Shown here in pieces: positions 50,763-62,491 of a stretch of 64,000 nt of DNA. Positions within the stretch are counted from its first letter, which is position 1, and every line of letters starts with the position of its first letter. The notes beneath the pieces were generated by a model. The model was not told where the DNA came from and did no database searches. It saw nothing but the letters and a program-made list of their open reading frames with translations. The translations under genes were made by a program, and so were the position numbers. Source of the DNA: Fidelibacterota bacterium (GTDB lineage Bacteria > Fidelibacterota > UBA8477 > JABMPR01); NCBI GenBank assembly GCA_021734255.1, contig JAIPJM010000009.1, positions 1 to 64,000 of the forward strand, in the 5' to 3' direction.

Positions 50763-50943
50763 CTTCTAACATCTCTCCTAAAAAAGCCGCGCAATATATC
50801 CGTGCACCCCTGCTCTTAGCAAGCGAAAGGTGTTACGGAAGGTCATCTATTAAACGCAGGAAAGTGGCGCGGACTCCCCCCGTTTCTCCCAAGTGAAATG
50901 TAGGGATTAAATTTGGATTAGGACAGAACTAATATAGGCTGGA

Positions 50944-52197
50944 TCAGGAATTCATGGAGCGCAGGAATTCCTTATTGGTGTCCGTTCTCTGCATCCTTTC
51001 AAGGAGAAATTCCATCGCTTCTACCGGTGTCATTTCATTCAATAGCTTACGTAGTATCCAGGTCCTGGACAATTCAGCTTTAGTCAGGAGTAATTCTTCC
51101 TTCCTGGTGCTGGAGCGAATGATATCAATAGCCGGATAAATGCGGCGATCACTGAGGCGACGATCAAGAACCAGTTCCATGTTACCCGTACCCTTGAATT
51201 CCTCAAAGATGACATCATCCATTCTGGATCCCGTCTCGATCAAAGCCGTGGCCATGATGGTCAGACTACCACCATGTTCCACATTTCGAGCGGCCCCGAA
51301 AAAGCGCTTGGGACGATGCAGGGCGTTGGAATCGATACCACCTGACAGGATCTTACCGCTGTGAGGAATGACAGCATTGTGAGCTCTGGCCAAACGCGTG
51401 AGACTATCGAGTAGAATGACCACGTCTTTACCGAACTCCACCAGACACTTGGCCTTATTGAGAACCATGTCTGCCACCTGAACGTGTCGTTCTGGTGGTT
51501 CGTCAAATGTTGAAGCGATCACTTCGGCATCGACCATGCGGCGCATGTCAGTCACTTCCTCAGGACGTTCGTCGATCAGTAGGACCATGAGGATGACTTC
51601 TGGATGATTGCTCAGAATCGAATTGGCAATATCCTGCAAAATGATCGTTTTCCCTGTTTTAGGTTGGGCAGTTATGAGACCTCTCTGGCCCTTTCCTATT
51701 GGGCTTATGAGATCCATGACCCGCATGGAATATGATTTGGCACCTTTTTCCAGGGTGAGTTTACTGTCTGCATAGAGGGGAATGAGATTGTCGAACTGAG
51801 GGACGATCCTGCCTTCTTCTGGATCCTGGTAATTGATTGCTTCCACTTTAATGAGTGCGAAGTATCGTTCATTGTCCTTAGGTGGACGAACCTGTCCCCA
51901 GACGATCTGTCCAGTTCGTAGATTGAATCGTTTTATCTGCGACGGGGAGACATAGATATCATGGGGTCCCGCCAGATAATTATTGTCGGCATCGCGGAGA
52001 AATCCATATCCATCGGGAAGGATCTCCAGAACACCGGTGGAAAACATCATCCCGGCGCTTTCCGTCTGTGCTTCCAAGATGGCTTCAGTAAGATCCAACT
52101 TCTTCTGGTTCGAGACTGCAGGGACTGCCAGTTCTTGTGCAATGTCTGCCAATTCTTTTAGCTTCATGTCCTGAAGCTGGCTAATGCTATAACTCAT
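50944..52197 (-). CDS. rho: Transcription termination factor Rho
   Basis: [14 protein letters not shown]-like RNA-binding domain, [41 protein letters not shown]. Confidence 0.98.
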   Translation of the reverse strand: MSYSISQLQDMKLKELADIAQELAVPAVSNQKKLDLTEAILEAQTESAGMMFSTGVLEILPDGYGFLRDADNNYLAGPHDIYVSPSQIKRFNLRTGQIVWGQVRPPKDNERYFALIKVEAINYQDPEEGRIVPQFDNLIPLYADSKLTLEKGAKSYSMRVMDLISPIGKGQRGLITAQPKTGKTIILQDIANSILSNHPEVILMVLLIDERPEEVTDMRRMVDAEVIASTFDEPPERHVQVADMVLNKAKCLVEFGKDVVILLDSLTRLARAHNAVIPHSGKILSGGIDSNALHRPKRFFGAARNVEHGGSLTIMATALIETGSRMDDVIFEEFKGTGNMELVLDRRLSDRRIYPAIDIIRSSTRKEELLLTKAELSRTWILRKLLNEMTPVEAMEFLLERMQRTDTNKEFLRSMNS

Positions 52198-52253
52198 TGA
52201 TTAAACCTGTTCTTCTGTGATTAGTATTAATTTTATCTGGTTGTGAAAAAATT

Positions 52254-52317
52254 CTTTTTCCGGGAGATTAAAATCGTGAGGCTGGTTAAGGGACTCACAA
52301 TAAGAATTTAATCCCGC
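52254..52317 (-). terminator. Imperfect long hairpin with T-run between folC and rho
   Basis: CGGGAgaTTAAAatcGTGAG ... CTCACaataagaaTTTAATCCCG; minus strand continues GAAAAAGAATTTTTTC. Confidence 0.5.
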
Positions 52318-52361
52318 TGTATACCATGTCAATTAAAATTGCATCAATAATTGAGATTGTG

Positions 52362-53624
52362 TTATGTGTCAATCCGGAAGTGTTCGAAGAGGGATTCAGC
52401 TAAATAGTGGCTTCCAAAAAAGCAGATCGCCTGTTCAGGGGTTTGCTTCATCCGGGATGCAAACTCAAGTGTGGCAAGTGGATCATTATGAATGAGATCT
52501 GGATCAACCCCCTGGTCTCGCATGGCTTGCCTGCCCAGGGCAGAGTAACCTTTGAACTCGGTATACAGGACCTGCCCCGTCCACCCCTGGAGTATCTGTA
52601 ACATCCCATCTATATTTTTGCGCTGATTAAATGCGGCGATCAGGATCGCATCCTGCATCCCTGCATGCCGCAATGAGTCCAGCAGCGCTGTCAGACCCTC
52701 AACATTATGTGCCACATCATACAACACGACTGGATCCACACTTAAAGGCTGCATCCGGCCTAACCAATGCATATCATTCAATCCTTGTTGGATGATCTCT
52801 TCATTCAATTCCAGACCCAGGGTATCCAGGGAGGCCAGGACATTGCAGAAATTATCGACCTGGTGCAAACCATGGAATGGGAGTTCGACATTCACCTGTT
52901 TATTACTGCAAATCAGGTCTACCTGTTGTGTCAAGCCAACTGGCGTGATCGATTGAATAGAGCTGACGGAGGGGACATAGGTCATCTCAGCCTTTCTTTG
53001 CTCACAGACCTCTTGCATCAATTTTACGACACTTCCCTCATTCTTTCCCAGGACCAGCGGTTTGTGAGCCTTGATGATCCCGGCCTTTTCCATGGCGATC
53101 TTTGCCAGGCTGTCACCCAGAATATTCTCATGATCCATTGAAATTGAGGTGATCACACTCAGTTTGGGTTCCACAATATTTGTGGCATCCAGGCGTCCTC
53201 CAAGACCGGTCTCAAATATGGCCAGATCGACGTCCTGTTCATGAAAATAGGTCATTCCCAGCATGGTCAGCACCTCGAAAAAGGTTATGCCCAGGTCTTC
53301 AATATCCGGCTTCCAGGTCTCGACCTTTTCAATAATAAAACGGTCTGGGACCAACTGGTTACCAATTCGAATGCGTTCATTGGGCTTGATCAGATGGGGG
53401 GATGTAAACAGTCCCGTTTTGTGTCCATATGCATTTAAAATAGCTGCTAACATGGCTGCTGTTGAGCCCTTCCCGTTCGTCCCTGCAATGTGGATAATGG
53501 GGTAGTGCCTATGGGGAGTTCCAATTCTCTCTGCGAATGCTTCCACCCTGGCCAGTTCAAGTTTCACGCCGGGAACGGTGAGACCAAAAATGTAGTCAAA
53601 TATTTTCTGACTTTCACCTGTCAT
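52362..53624 (-). CDS. folC: Folylpolyglutamate/dihydrofolate synthase
   Basis: IHIAGTNGKGSTAAMLAAIL, FETGLGGRLDATNIV. Confidence 0.95.
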   Translation of the reverse strand: MTGESQKIFDYIFGLTVPGVKLELARVEAFAERIGTPHRHYPIIHIAGTNGKGSTAAMLAAILNAYGHKTGLFTSPHLIKPNERIRIGNQLVPDRFIIEKVETWKPDIEDLGITFFEVLTMLGMTYFHEQDVDLAIFETGLGGRLDATNIVEPKLSVITSISMDHENILGDSLAKIAMEKAGIIKAHKPLVLGKNEGSVVKLMQEVCEQRKAEMTYVPSVSSIQSITPVGLTQQVDLICSNKQVNVELPFHGLHQVDNFCNVLASLDTLGLELNEEIIQQGLNDMHWLGRMQPLSVDPVVLYDVAHNVEGLTALLDSLRHAGMQDAILIAAFNQRKNIDGMLQILQGWTGQVLYTEFKGYSALGRQAMRDQGVDPDLIHNDPLATLEFASRMKQTPEQAICFFGSHYLAESLFEHFRIDT

Positions 53625-53651
53625 GCTGTGATCCTGTTTATTAATGCGAGC

Positions 53652-54494
53652 TTATTTCAGATGCTTGTAGGATTCCAGAACTTCCAGCTCGACTTTGAAT
53701 AAATTCTCCAGAGAGCGACCGAGAAACCTGGAGGCAGTTTCTTCAAATTTTTGGGGAAAGTCGGAGACATAGAAGCGGTGTTTCCCCGGATCACTTCCCT
53801 GGTCATTGAGCAGGCCCAGCTTTTCCAGTACATCCCTGACAACCTGAGCTGTTTCCTCGCCTGAGTCCACCAACTTGACATCATTTCCTATGACACGTTG
53901 AATGGCGGGTTTCAGATAGGGATAGTGAGTACAACCGAGAATGAGTGAATCAGGTTTATTGCGTGCGAAAACCTTCAGGTATTCTTCAAGGACCTCTGTG
54001 ACCACACCATCGTGGGGCCAATCTTCCTCTACCAGGGGCACCAGAAGTGGGCAGGCTTGTTCCCTAACATTCATCATGGGATCGATCGCTTTTATGGCTG
54101 AGCTATATGCTCCTGAGCGGATGGTCGAAGCAGTGCCAATGACACCGACCTGTTTATTATGTGAAACTGCAACAGCGGCCATTGATCCAGGTTCGATTAC
54201 CCCCACAACCGGGATATCCAGGTTTTCCTGAAGCGATCTCAATGCTACTGAAGAGGCAGTATTACAGGCCACCACCACCATTTTGACTTGTTGATCCAGA
54301 AGAAATGATGATATCTGGTGGGAAAATCTGATGACGGTCTCATTGGATTTAGATCCGTAAGGGACGCGGGCTGTATCGCCGAAATAGACCAGATGTTCAT
54401 GAGGCAGAAGATCGATGAGAGCTCTGACGACAGAGATTCCACCCAAACCGGAATCAAAAATACCGATGGCTTGTTCAGAATTGAGAGCGGTCAT
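53652..54494 (-). CDS. murI: Glutamate racemase
   Basis: IGIFDSGLGGISVVRAL, YFGDTARVPYGSKS, VVACNTASSVAL, LILGCTHYPYL. Confidence 0.97.
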   Translation of the reverse strand: MTALNSEQAIGIFDSGLGGISVVRALIDLLPHEHLVYFGDTARVPYGSKSNETVIRFSHQISSFLLDQQVKMVVVACNTASSVALRSLQENLDIPVVGVIEPGSMAAVAVSHNKQVGVIGTASTIRSGAYSSAIKAIDPMMNVREQACPLLVPLVEEDWPHDGVVTEVLEEYLKVFARNKPDSLILGCTHYPYLKPAIQRVIGNDVKLVDSGEETAQVVRDVLEKLGLLNDQGSDPGKHRFYVSDFPQKFEETASRFLGRSLENLFKVELEVLESYKHLK

Positions 54495-56023
54495 GGTGAG
54501 AGTAGCTTCTCATGTCTGGTCTTGTATTTCATCAAGGCATTAAATATCGCTTCTGCTGCCCTTTGTCTATAGGCTGCCTGTTTTAATCGTTTCGCATCAT
54601 TTTTATTCGAAATAAAGCCCAATTCGATGAGTACGTTAGGCATAGTTGCACCAATAAGCACGATAAACCCGGCCTGTTTTACCCCGCGATTCTGGCCGAC
54701 GAGTTTTTTGTCAAATTCGCTCTGCACCAGGTCAGCCAGGGTTTCACTCTGCTGCATGAAAGAACTTTGAGCCATCGTTGCAACGATGACCTGTTCGGCA
54801 CTGAGTTCACTATAATGGTCAGTGGCTTTTTCAAGTTGGATAACTGAGTTTTCCATTTCTGCCACTGCAATGGCTGCGTCGATCTTTCCCGGTTTCAGGA
54901 GGTAGGTCTCAAAACCGGATGCCCGCTTGTTCTTGTTCGCATTGACATGGATACTCAGGAAGACCTTGCCTTCGGCTTCGTTGGCGATCTTGGTCCGTTC
55001 CCACAGAGGGACGAATACATCCTTATCTCTGGTGTACACAACCTCAATATCTGTACGCTGCTCGATCAGCCGACCCAGCCGCTTGACCACATCAAGAACG
55101 ATATCTTTTTCCTTCGCCCCATTGCCCCTGGCTCCAGGATCATGCCCCCCGTGTCCAGCATCAAGGACCACCTTGTTTAGCTTCCATTTGGCACGCTCCT
55201 GATCCAGAAAATGAGTCTGATCGATCACATAAGGTCTCCTGATGGTGATCAGGATCTCAGGAGGAGAATCACGATGGAGGACATCATGCCCTTCGACCTC
55301 ACCTCTGAGACGAAAAGTTAGTTGGGTCGTACCGTCCAACTGATCAGCTGAGACCGACCGGACAGAGCCACCTTGTGGTATCACAGTCTGTTCCAGTGTT
55401 TTTTTATCGACCTTGGCAGAGGGCAAGGTAACATACAACCACTCCCCCCGGTTGATCCAGGCCTTCACTGATTTGGCATCATAGCGGTTCGCCGTTCTGA
55501 TCCTGATGACCGTTCCATTCTGTCTTTCTTCGATCTGCGATGAGACGATCTCGTAAGGAGAGAACTCTGGTAATTCTTCAGCCTGCTGCTCAATGAGGTC
55601 TTCTGTGTCCTCTCCAGTCAGCATGGTCACAGCGGAGACCAGGCCAACCTTTTGCAGTAGATCAACAAAATCCTTCATGGGCAAGTAGATCTCACCATCG
55701 AATACAACCACCGGTCTGGACATCTGGAAGGTCTTATCCTCAACCATGATATAGCGATTATAGGCCGTAACTTTCACCTTCAAATTGTCCAGGCGGAAAA
55801 CGTATTTTCGGACCGTTGGGTTGACGAAAGGTGTTGTTTTATAGGCGTTCAGCAGGTCTGTAACTGAAATGTATTGGTTTTGATTGATAACGTAAATGGG
55901 GATGGCAGGAACGTAGTGATCGTTGGACGCTTTCTGGAGGATCACCTCTGTCCGCCGAGCGAACAGAGTGCTCGCCACTAGTAGCAGCAAAAGGAGAATA
56001 AGCGTATGTCGAATTCTGGTCAT
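54491..56023 (-). CDS. N-acetylmuramoyl-L-alanine amidase
   Basis: VVLDAGHGGHDPGARG, FLSIHVNANKN, LIELGFISNKNDAKRL; AMIN-like N-terminal region. Confidence 0.95.
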   Translation of the reverse strand: MTRIRHTLILLLLLLVASTLFARRTEVILQKASNDHYVPAIPIYVINQNQYISVTDLLNAYKTTPFVNPTVRKYVFRLDNLKVKVTAYNRYIMVEDKTFQMSRPVVVFDGEIYLPMKDFVDLLQKVGLVSAVTMLTGEDTEDLIEQQAEELPEFSPYEIVSSQIEERQNGTVIRIRTANRYDAKSVKAWINRGEWLYVTLPSAKVDKKTLEQTVIPQGGSVRSVSADQLDGTTQLTFRLRGEVEGHDVLHRDSPPEILITIRRPYVIDQTHFLDQERAKWKLNKVVLDAGHGGHDPGARGNGAKEKDIVLDVVKRLGRLIEQRTDIEVVYTRDKDVFVPLWERTKIANEAEGKVFLSIHVNANKNKRASGFETYLLKPGKIDAAIAVAEMENSVIQLEKATDHYSELSAEQVIVATMAQSSFMQQSETLADLVQSEFDKKLVGQNRGVKQAGFIVLIGATMPNVLIELGFISNKNDAKRLKQAAYRQRAAEAIFNALMKYKTRHEKLLSP

Positions 56024-56052
56024 AATTAGCGTTGAAATTAGTTGCTGTGCTT

Positions 56053-57678
56053 TTACAACACAATGGACAACTGAAATCCGAAGGCGGGTGGTATTGAGGT
56101 AAAAGTTTCTTGAAATTTTTGAGTCTGAGCGACCCTAAATTCAATGATACTACTACGGAAAGGCTCACACCTGACAAGTAAGTACCATCTTTGACCATCA
56201 CCATAGGCAGAGAAAAAACTATAACTTTCTATCAGACCGGTCTCATAGGTCGTAAGATTGAGGCGGGAGTCCGGGACGAGATACCTCGAATACCCCAAAT
56301 TGATTCGGTAACTTCTGACTGGTGACCACTGTAACCTCTGTTGAAGAAGCGCAGATCGCTGGTGGCCCGACTGTGCCACTTTAATGTTTGCTCTATACCG
56401 CAAGCTCTGGTGCAACTGGTGTGAGTAAGACAATGACAGTTTATTCACTTTCCAATCTATTCTGGAACCACTCCACAGATCATCCGGATACATGGGGTAG
56501 CGCTTTTTACTGGATAGTTGCACCTGTAATTTCCGCTCCCTGGCTTTCAGTATTGCCATCAGAGAAAATTGTTGGATATGTTGCAGATCAACCAGCGAGT
56601 TGATGTAGGACGGTAAACCGCCATCCAAGGAGAAATGAAGGCGAAGAAACTTTCTGGGGTTCGTCTGGATTCTTAAGGCGTATGCTGTCTCTCCGGATCC
56701 ATTCTGACTGATCAATCGCAGCGGGGCTGAAGTTCCTCGATCATTTTCTTCATAATGACGTAGCTGTATGCTCACCCTCAGCAGCTCCATTCGCACGGCC
56801 CAATCTGCGACGAGTCGCTTATAACCCGCCCCCAGCACAATGAATAACTGGATCTTCTGATTATCATGCTCCCACTGATATCCCAGCTCCATTTCCATGC
56901 CTTTTGTAATCTTTGATCCAACATAATAGAAGGTACCCTGGTCGTAATAAAGCATGAGCAAACCAAACTCCCGGTGTAGCTTTGTGGCATATGATTTTGA
57001 AACAGGATGAATCCCCGTAAGGTCTTCGGCAAATCCAGACTCACGCCAGCGTCCTAGCAACTGCCTGCCTGACCCATAAGCAACAATGTCCATTCCATCC
57101 CTTTGCCAGCTTGCGGCTATACCCTGCAAATAGCCATTTTCCCGGGTGGAATAATGTGCCGTAGCTCTGGGTCTCAACCTTGTAGTTAAACTGCCAGGTA
57201 GAATGCTTAACCTGGAATACCCCGGGCTGAACAGCATCCCGCTTCCAGCCCTGACAACAAAGTTCCCCAGTAATACCTGATCTATGCCTTGAAGACGATC
57301 TGTAGCAACTGAGAAAGCAGCATGGTCATTACTCCTCTTTTCTCCAGGGTCCTGCTCAAGGACAAAAGTCACATCCAGGAAGTCGCTTTTTACCCACCCT
57401 TTATTCATCATACGCCAGCCCTGAAGCGAGGGTGAATATTGGATGCGTTGCCGCAAAACTGCCTTGCCCAGGGAAAACTGCCATGGTGACTGCGCACCGG
57501 ACAAGGAATCAGCATATGCTATATCCAAGTCAGTCGGTATTTGGTGCAATTGGTTGATCAATTCAGTCTCATATCTCAACTCATCTGGTTCACCCAGTTC
57601 TTCGACGACGGATTCTTGGTCCTGCTGAGCGCTAAGGAGCGTACACAAGCAGAAAAGTAGATTAAGTCTGGTGATCAC
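56053..57678 (-). CDS. Large putative OM protein (HHH-associated barrel-like)
   Basis: Signal peptide after GTG start overlapping the upstream stop (GTGA); NFVVRAGSGMLFSPGYSRL resembles Bacteroidetes-type FGQGL proteins. Confidence 0.5.
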   Translation of the reverse strand: MITRLNLLFCLCTLLSAQQDQESVVEELGEPDELRYETELINQLHQIPTDLDIAYADSLSGAQSPWQFSLGKAVLRQRIQYSPSLQGWRMMNKGWVKSDFLDVTFVLEQDPGEKRSNDHAAFSVATDRLQGIDQVLLGNFVVRAGSGMLFSPGYSRLSILPGSLTTRLRPRATAHYSTRENGYLQGIAASWQRDGMDIVAYGSGRQLLGRWRESGFAEDLTGIHPVSKSYATKLHREFGLLMLYYDQGTFYYVGSKITKGMEMELGYQWEHDNQKIQLFIVLGAGYKRLVADWAVRMELLRVSIQLRHYEENDRGTSAPLRLISQNGSGETAYALRIQTNPRKFLRLHFSLDGGLPSYINSLVDLQHIQQFSLMAILKARERKLQVQLSSKKRYPMYPDDLWSGSRIDWKVNKLSLSYSHQLHQSLRYRANIKVAQSGHQRSALLQQRLQWSPVRSYRINLGYSRYLVPDSRLNLTTYETGLIESYSFFSAYGDGQRWYLLVRCEPFRSSIIEFRVAQTQKFQETFTSIPPAFGFQLSIVL

Positions 57679-58490
57679 AGAGCGATCTCCAGGCCCAGGC
57701 CATGGGAGGCCGGCAGAATGGGATGATGCACATAAAAATAATATATGTCGAACGGCTCCCGACTGAACTTCCAGCCCATGGAAAGCTTCTGACTTTTGTC
57801 CCTGAATCCACCGGCGACCTGCAAGTGAGGATATAGATCCAGGCTTAACCCAAAACAAAACTCCGGTGGGAGCGCCTCCTCCTTCTCAAGACCCAATATG
57901 AGTTCTGTCTTAGCTGTGGTATATGACAATCCAGTTTGAAACCGTTGAGCAACGCGGAAGGCTTTTTTGACCTGAATAAGATGAAACATAGTGGAGCCAA
58001 ACGTGATATCATCGGAAACACGATACATGATACTTGGCGAGAGTGAGATGGTCCTTCGAGTGGTCAGTGTTTTAACGCCCAACTGCAGATAGTTAAAACT
58101 TATCCCAGCAGATAACTTCTCCTCAAGCTCTAATGCCATCCCCAGGGTGAGTTGTAGTTCCTGATAGAACTCATCTCCCAAAAAGTTCAAACTGGCAGCG
58201 AGGGGAATGTTTTTCACCTGCATCGTGGAACGAAGTGAACCAGCGTGGATATTTAAACTCTGGTATGGAATGAAATAATTAAATTGTATACCAGTGTTGT
58301 CTGCAACACTCAGGAGCGCCGGATTTATCATCACTCGTGTCAGGGATGGCGCACCAACCACAGTGACATTGCCAGAAGCGCTAGGCCAGCCCGCTTCCAT
58401 AAGCTCATATCCAGCCTTGAGAGAGACGGGTAAAATACTAAACTTGACAAACAGCATACACAAAAACAGTGCATGAATTAGTTTCAACAT
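57675..58490 (-). CDS. PorV/PorQ-like outer membrane protein
   Basis: GAPSLTRVMINPALLSVADNTGIQFNYF; beta-barrel pattern. Confidence 0.5.
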   Translation of the reverse strand: MLKLIHALFLCMLFVKFSILPVSLKAGYELMEAGWPSASGNVTVVGAPSLTRVMINPALLSVADNTGIQFNYFIPYQSLNIHAGSLRSTMQVKNIPLAASLNFLGDEFYQELQLTLGMALELEEKLSAGISFNYLQLGVKTLTTRRTISLSPSIMYRVSDDITFGSTMFHLIQVKKAFRVAQRFQTGLSYTTAKTELILGLEKEEALPPEFCFGLSLDLYPHLQVAGGFRDKSQKLSMGWKFSREPFDIYYFYVHHPILPASHGLGLEIAL

Positions 58491-58591
58491 AATTCGATCC
58501 GATTGTTAACTTTGATTGATGTTTTAAAAGTGTGATCTAGTTTAAAAGTAAAACTTATTCAGAGCAATAACTAAAATAGTAGGAAGTGCAT

Positions 58592-58843
58592 ATGTCACAA
58601 ATGTTCAGTCGCGAATTAAAAGATCTAATGATCGATAAGATCAAAGCATATACCCAAACTGAACTGGACCATGAGCTGGGAAATTTTGAAGCCGAATTTC
58701 TTATCGACTTCATTACGGAAACCTTTGGTCCGCTATACTATAATCAGGCTATTCAGGATGTCCAGGTGCACCTGTCCGCCGCTCTCGATTCCATGGGTGA
58801 AAGAATGGTGGAGTTGGAGAAACCGATACCTTTCCAGGTCTAG
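58592..58843 (+). CDS. DUF2164-like small protein
   Basis: FSRELKDLMIDKIKAYTQTELDHELGNFEAEFLIDFITETFGPLYYNQAIQDV. Confidence 0.85.
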   Translation: MSQMFSRELKDLMIDKIKAYTQTELDHELGNFEAEFLIDFITETFGPLYYNQAIQDVQVHLSAALDSMGERMVELEKPIPFQV

Positions 58844-60603
58844 CGGTATACCAGAGAAAGAAAGATCTTGGGGAGCAGATAATCGCGATCACCATCGACG
58901 ACGGAGATCACCCGCCCATCTAAATCCAGAAATAAGTGATTCCCCAACAGATGTCTGACTCCAAAAAGCGGACCCTCACCTTTCCAGTGGTCATCATCTC
59001 TCTTGGTGGATGCATAGCTTGTCGTACGACTATGGTTAAGGTAACCAATCCAACCAACCCACCCCCTATATGCAAAAGCAAGCTTCATTGACAGTTCGGT
59101 CTGTTGACGTTCACTGGATACCTGCTGAATGAATTTACTCCAGTCCAGCTGGCCTTCATCCTCCCACCTGGAGCTGAACCTGGTTGTTAGTGACCATCGA
59201 GTCAGGAATCGATACCTGACCTGTTTTGATAAGTCCAGAGAGCGGTGGACAAAGCTTCGGGATGGCTGATCCATCTCAATAAAGAGATCATCATAGTCAT
59301 AGTCGAAGTAATTGCTCCTGATGCGTGCTTTTGCACGACCATCCCAGGTATTGCGTCTCCAATCGAACTCTGACCAGAGCACCAGATTACGATTCCAGTA
59401 ATTTTCAGCACTCCGGGTGTTAAAAAGATAGATCAAATGAAAAAGGCTCAGTTTCGTACCGATTTCAAAGCGGATGAATGGGTTGGGTTGATAGGTCCCG
59501 CTGATCTCTGTCCTGAAGCGCCATTCGTCCCTGTCATCATTATTATTGGTGTCCGGTGTATCGTACTCCAGTCGAGACAAGGTGTTTCGCCAGGTTACAG
59601 TGTCCACCACACCACTGGAGTGGAATATGATATCCTCCCTGAGTTGGTAGAGTACCTGTGAATAGTCCACGAAGTATTTGTTCTGGCTGTTCTCTATCTT
59701 GAATGCCGCAACAGATGAAAACTTTTCGCCGTCAATTTGTAGTCCGGTCTCGTTGGAGAGCACCAGACGTGTTCTCTCTTCGTCTGTCAGAGTCGAGGCT
59801 TGATTTCTATCGATCCGTTCACGCTTGATCTCCGTGGACTGATCCCCCCAGTTCAGATCGTGGGTCAGCCTGAAATTGCGGTTCAGGTCATAAGCAAAAT
59901 GATTATTCCAGATCAAGTTGTTGTTGTATCGGGCCTGGGAACTGGCCAGAGAATCAGTAAAGAATTCCTGTTGACGGTCCTCCATCCGGATCGATGTCCG
60001 ATAGGAGGTGATACCTCCAAAACGGATCAGGTACTCACCCATGGCTTGAATGTTGTGGTTGTGGTGTTCCTCAAGTTCATCCACATCTACGGCCAGATTC
60101 AGCGAGATGGACTGGGTGTCCCCTCGCCAACGTTTTCGACCCTGCAAACTGGTGGTCCAGCCCCTATCCTCAAGACCAAAGCGATTCTCTGATCGACCAC
60201 CAAGGTACAAGAACAGGTTTTCTGAAAAGCGGTAACCTCCGAGCAGAGCCCAGTTAGTGATGGAGGAACGTAGACCCGTCCGATGGTCCTGGTATTGATT
60301 GCTTTCAAGTCTGATCGAACTGTTCTGACTCTCGAATGGAAACAGATCCGACTTCAATTGATGTTCAATGGAATATTGTTCATCATCATTCGGGCTGGAC
60401 TCATAGGAAAATACTTTATATCTGAGAATATCGTGTACGACTAAAGTACTGGGGCCGATCCGAAAGGTCTGATCCACATTTAGATCATTATTTGTGGAGA
60501 GGTTGTCCTGTTGGAGTTTAAATGCCAGTGAATCCTGACTATAAAGGGGGATGAAGCTAAACAGACCAAAAAGAGCAGTGATAACTGTCTTAAGGCATCT
60601 CAT
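58840..60603 (-). CDS. Putative outer-membrane beta-barrel protein
   Basis: Signal peptide, repetitive amphipathic strands; convergent 4-bp overlap with DUF2164. Confidence 0.5.
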   Translation of the reverse strand: MRCLKTVITALFGLFSFIPLYSQDSLAFKLQQDNLSTNNDLNVDQTFRIGPSTLVVHDILRYKVFSYESSPNDDEQYSIEHQLKSDLFPFESQNSSIRLESNQYQDHRTGLRSSITNWALLGGYRFSENLFLYLGGRSENRFGLEDRGWTTSLQGRKRWRGDTQSISLNLAVDVDELEEHHNHNIQAMGEYLIRFGGITSYRTSIRMEDRQQEFFTDSLASSQARYNNNLIWNNHFAYDLNRNFRLTHDLNWGDQSTEIKRERIDRNQASTLTDEERTRLVLSNETGLQIDGEKFSSVAAFKIENSQNKYFVDYSQVLYQLREDIIFHSSGVVDTVTWRNTLSRLEYDTPDTNNNDDRDEWRFRTEISGTYQPNPFIRFEIGTKLSLFHLIYLFNTRSAENYWNRNLVLWSEFDWRRNTWDGRAKARIRSNYFDYDYDDLFIEMDQPSRSFVHRSLDLSKQVRYRFLTRWSLTTRFSSRWEDEGQLDWSKFIQQVSSERQQTELSMKLAFAYRGWVGWIGYLNHSRTTSYASTKRDDDHWKGEGPLFGVRHLLGNHLFLDLDGRVISVVDGDRDYLLPKIFLSLVYR

Positions 60604-60937
60604 CTTTTTTCTTTGAGTCTATGACAACATGAAAGACCTTTTCACCCGGTTTTGCCATCCTGAATTTCTCACGTGCAATTCGCTCAAGGTATTCAGGGTC
60701 ATTCAGCAGTCTGTCACGCTCGCTTTCCAATTCAGCTTTTTCGATCTCAAGCCGATTGATGTGCGCCTCCATCTCCTCAATCTCTTTTTTGAGTTTAATG
60801 AGGGTATATAGTCCTTCATCCCTGAACACAAATAGCTGGACCAATATGACCAGAATAATAGCCGCAGATATCCAGGCAATCTTATTGCCGAATCTATCGT
60901 TGGATCGTCTTGCTGCTGGTTTTCTTCTTTTAGCCAT
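60590..60937 (-). CDS. FtsB/DivIC septum formation initiator
   Basis: Single TM, coiled coil, RDRLLNDPEYLERIAREKFRMAKPGEKVF. Confidence 0.92.
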   Translation of the reverse strand: MAKRRKPAARRSNDRFGNKIAWISAAIILVILVQLFVFRDEGLYTLIKLKKEIEEMEAHINRLEIEKAELESERDRLLNDPEYLERIAREKFRMAKPGEKVFHVVIDSKKKDEMP

Positions 60938-60976
60938 ACTGATAATTATTTCAAATTCATTGCTGAAAAATCAAGT

Positions 60977-61010
60977 GCCCTGTAAAAAATTGCAGCTCTC
61001 CTACAGGGCA
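60977..61010. terminator. Intrinsic terminator between eno and ftsB
   Basis: TGCCCTGTA ... TACAGGGCA inverted repeat. Confidence 0.6.
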
Positions 61011-61021
61011 CAAAGATGTAT

Positions 61022-62323
<1,302 letters not shown>

Positions 62324-62491
62324 TCATTTGTTAGAATTCTGTATGTAAACTTTATTGTAGATCCACTCATCATCAGCCAACAATGTAAATGAAAAGGTGG
62401 GGTGGTGAAAGCTGATCATCCACAATTTTTTTGCCCCTTTTGAGTATCGTTTTCTTATAGATATGTCTGCTCTGAAATTCTATTATAGGGC

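Noticed and set aside
57679-57858. N-terminal extension of the 601-aa ORF (MFWVKPG...)
   Set aside because: It overlaps the PorV-like gene; a GTG at 57678 followed by a signal peptide fits better.
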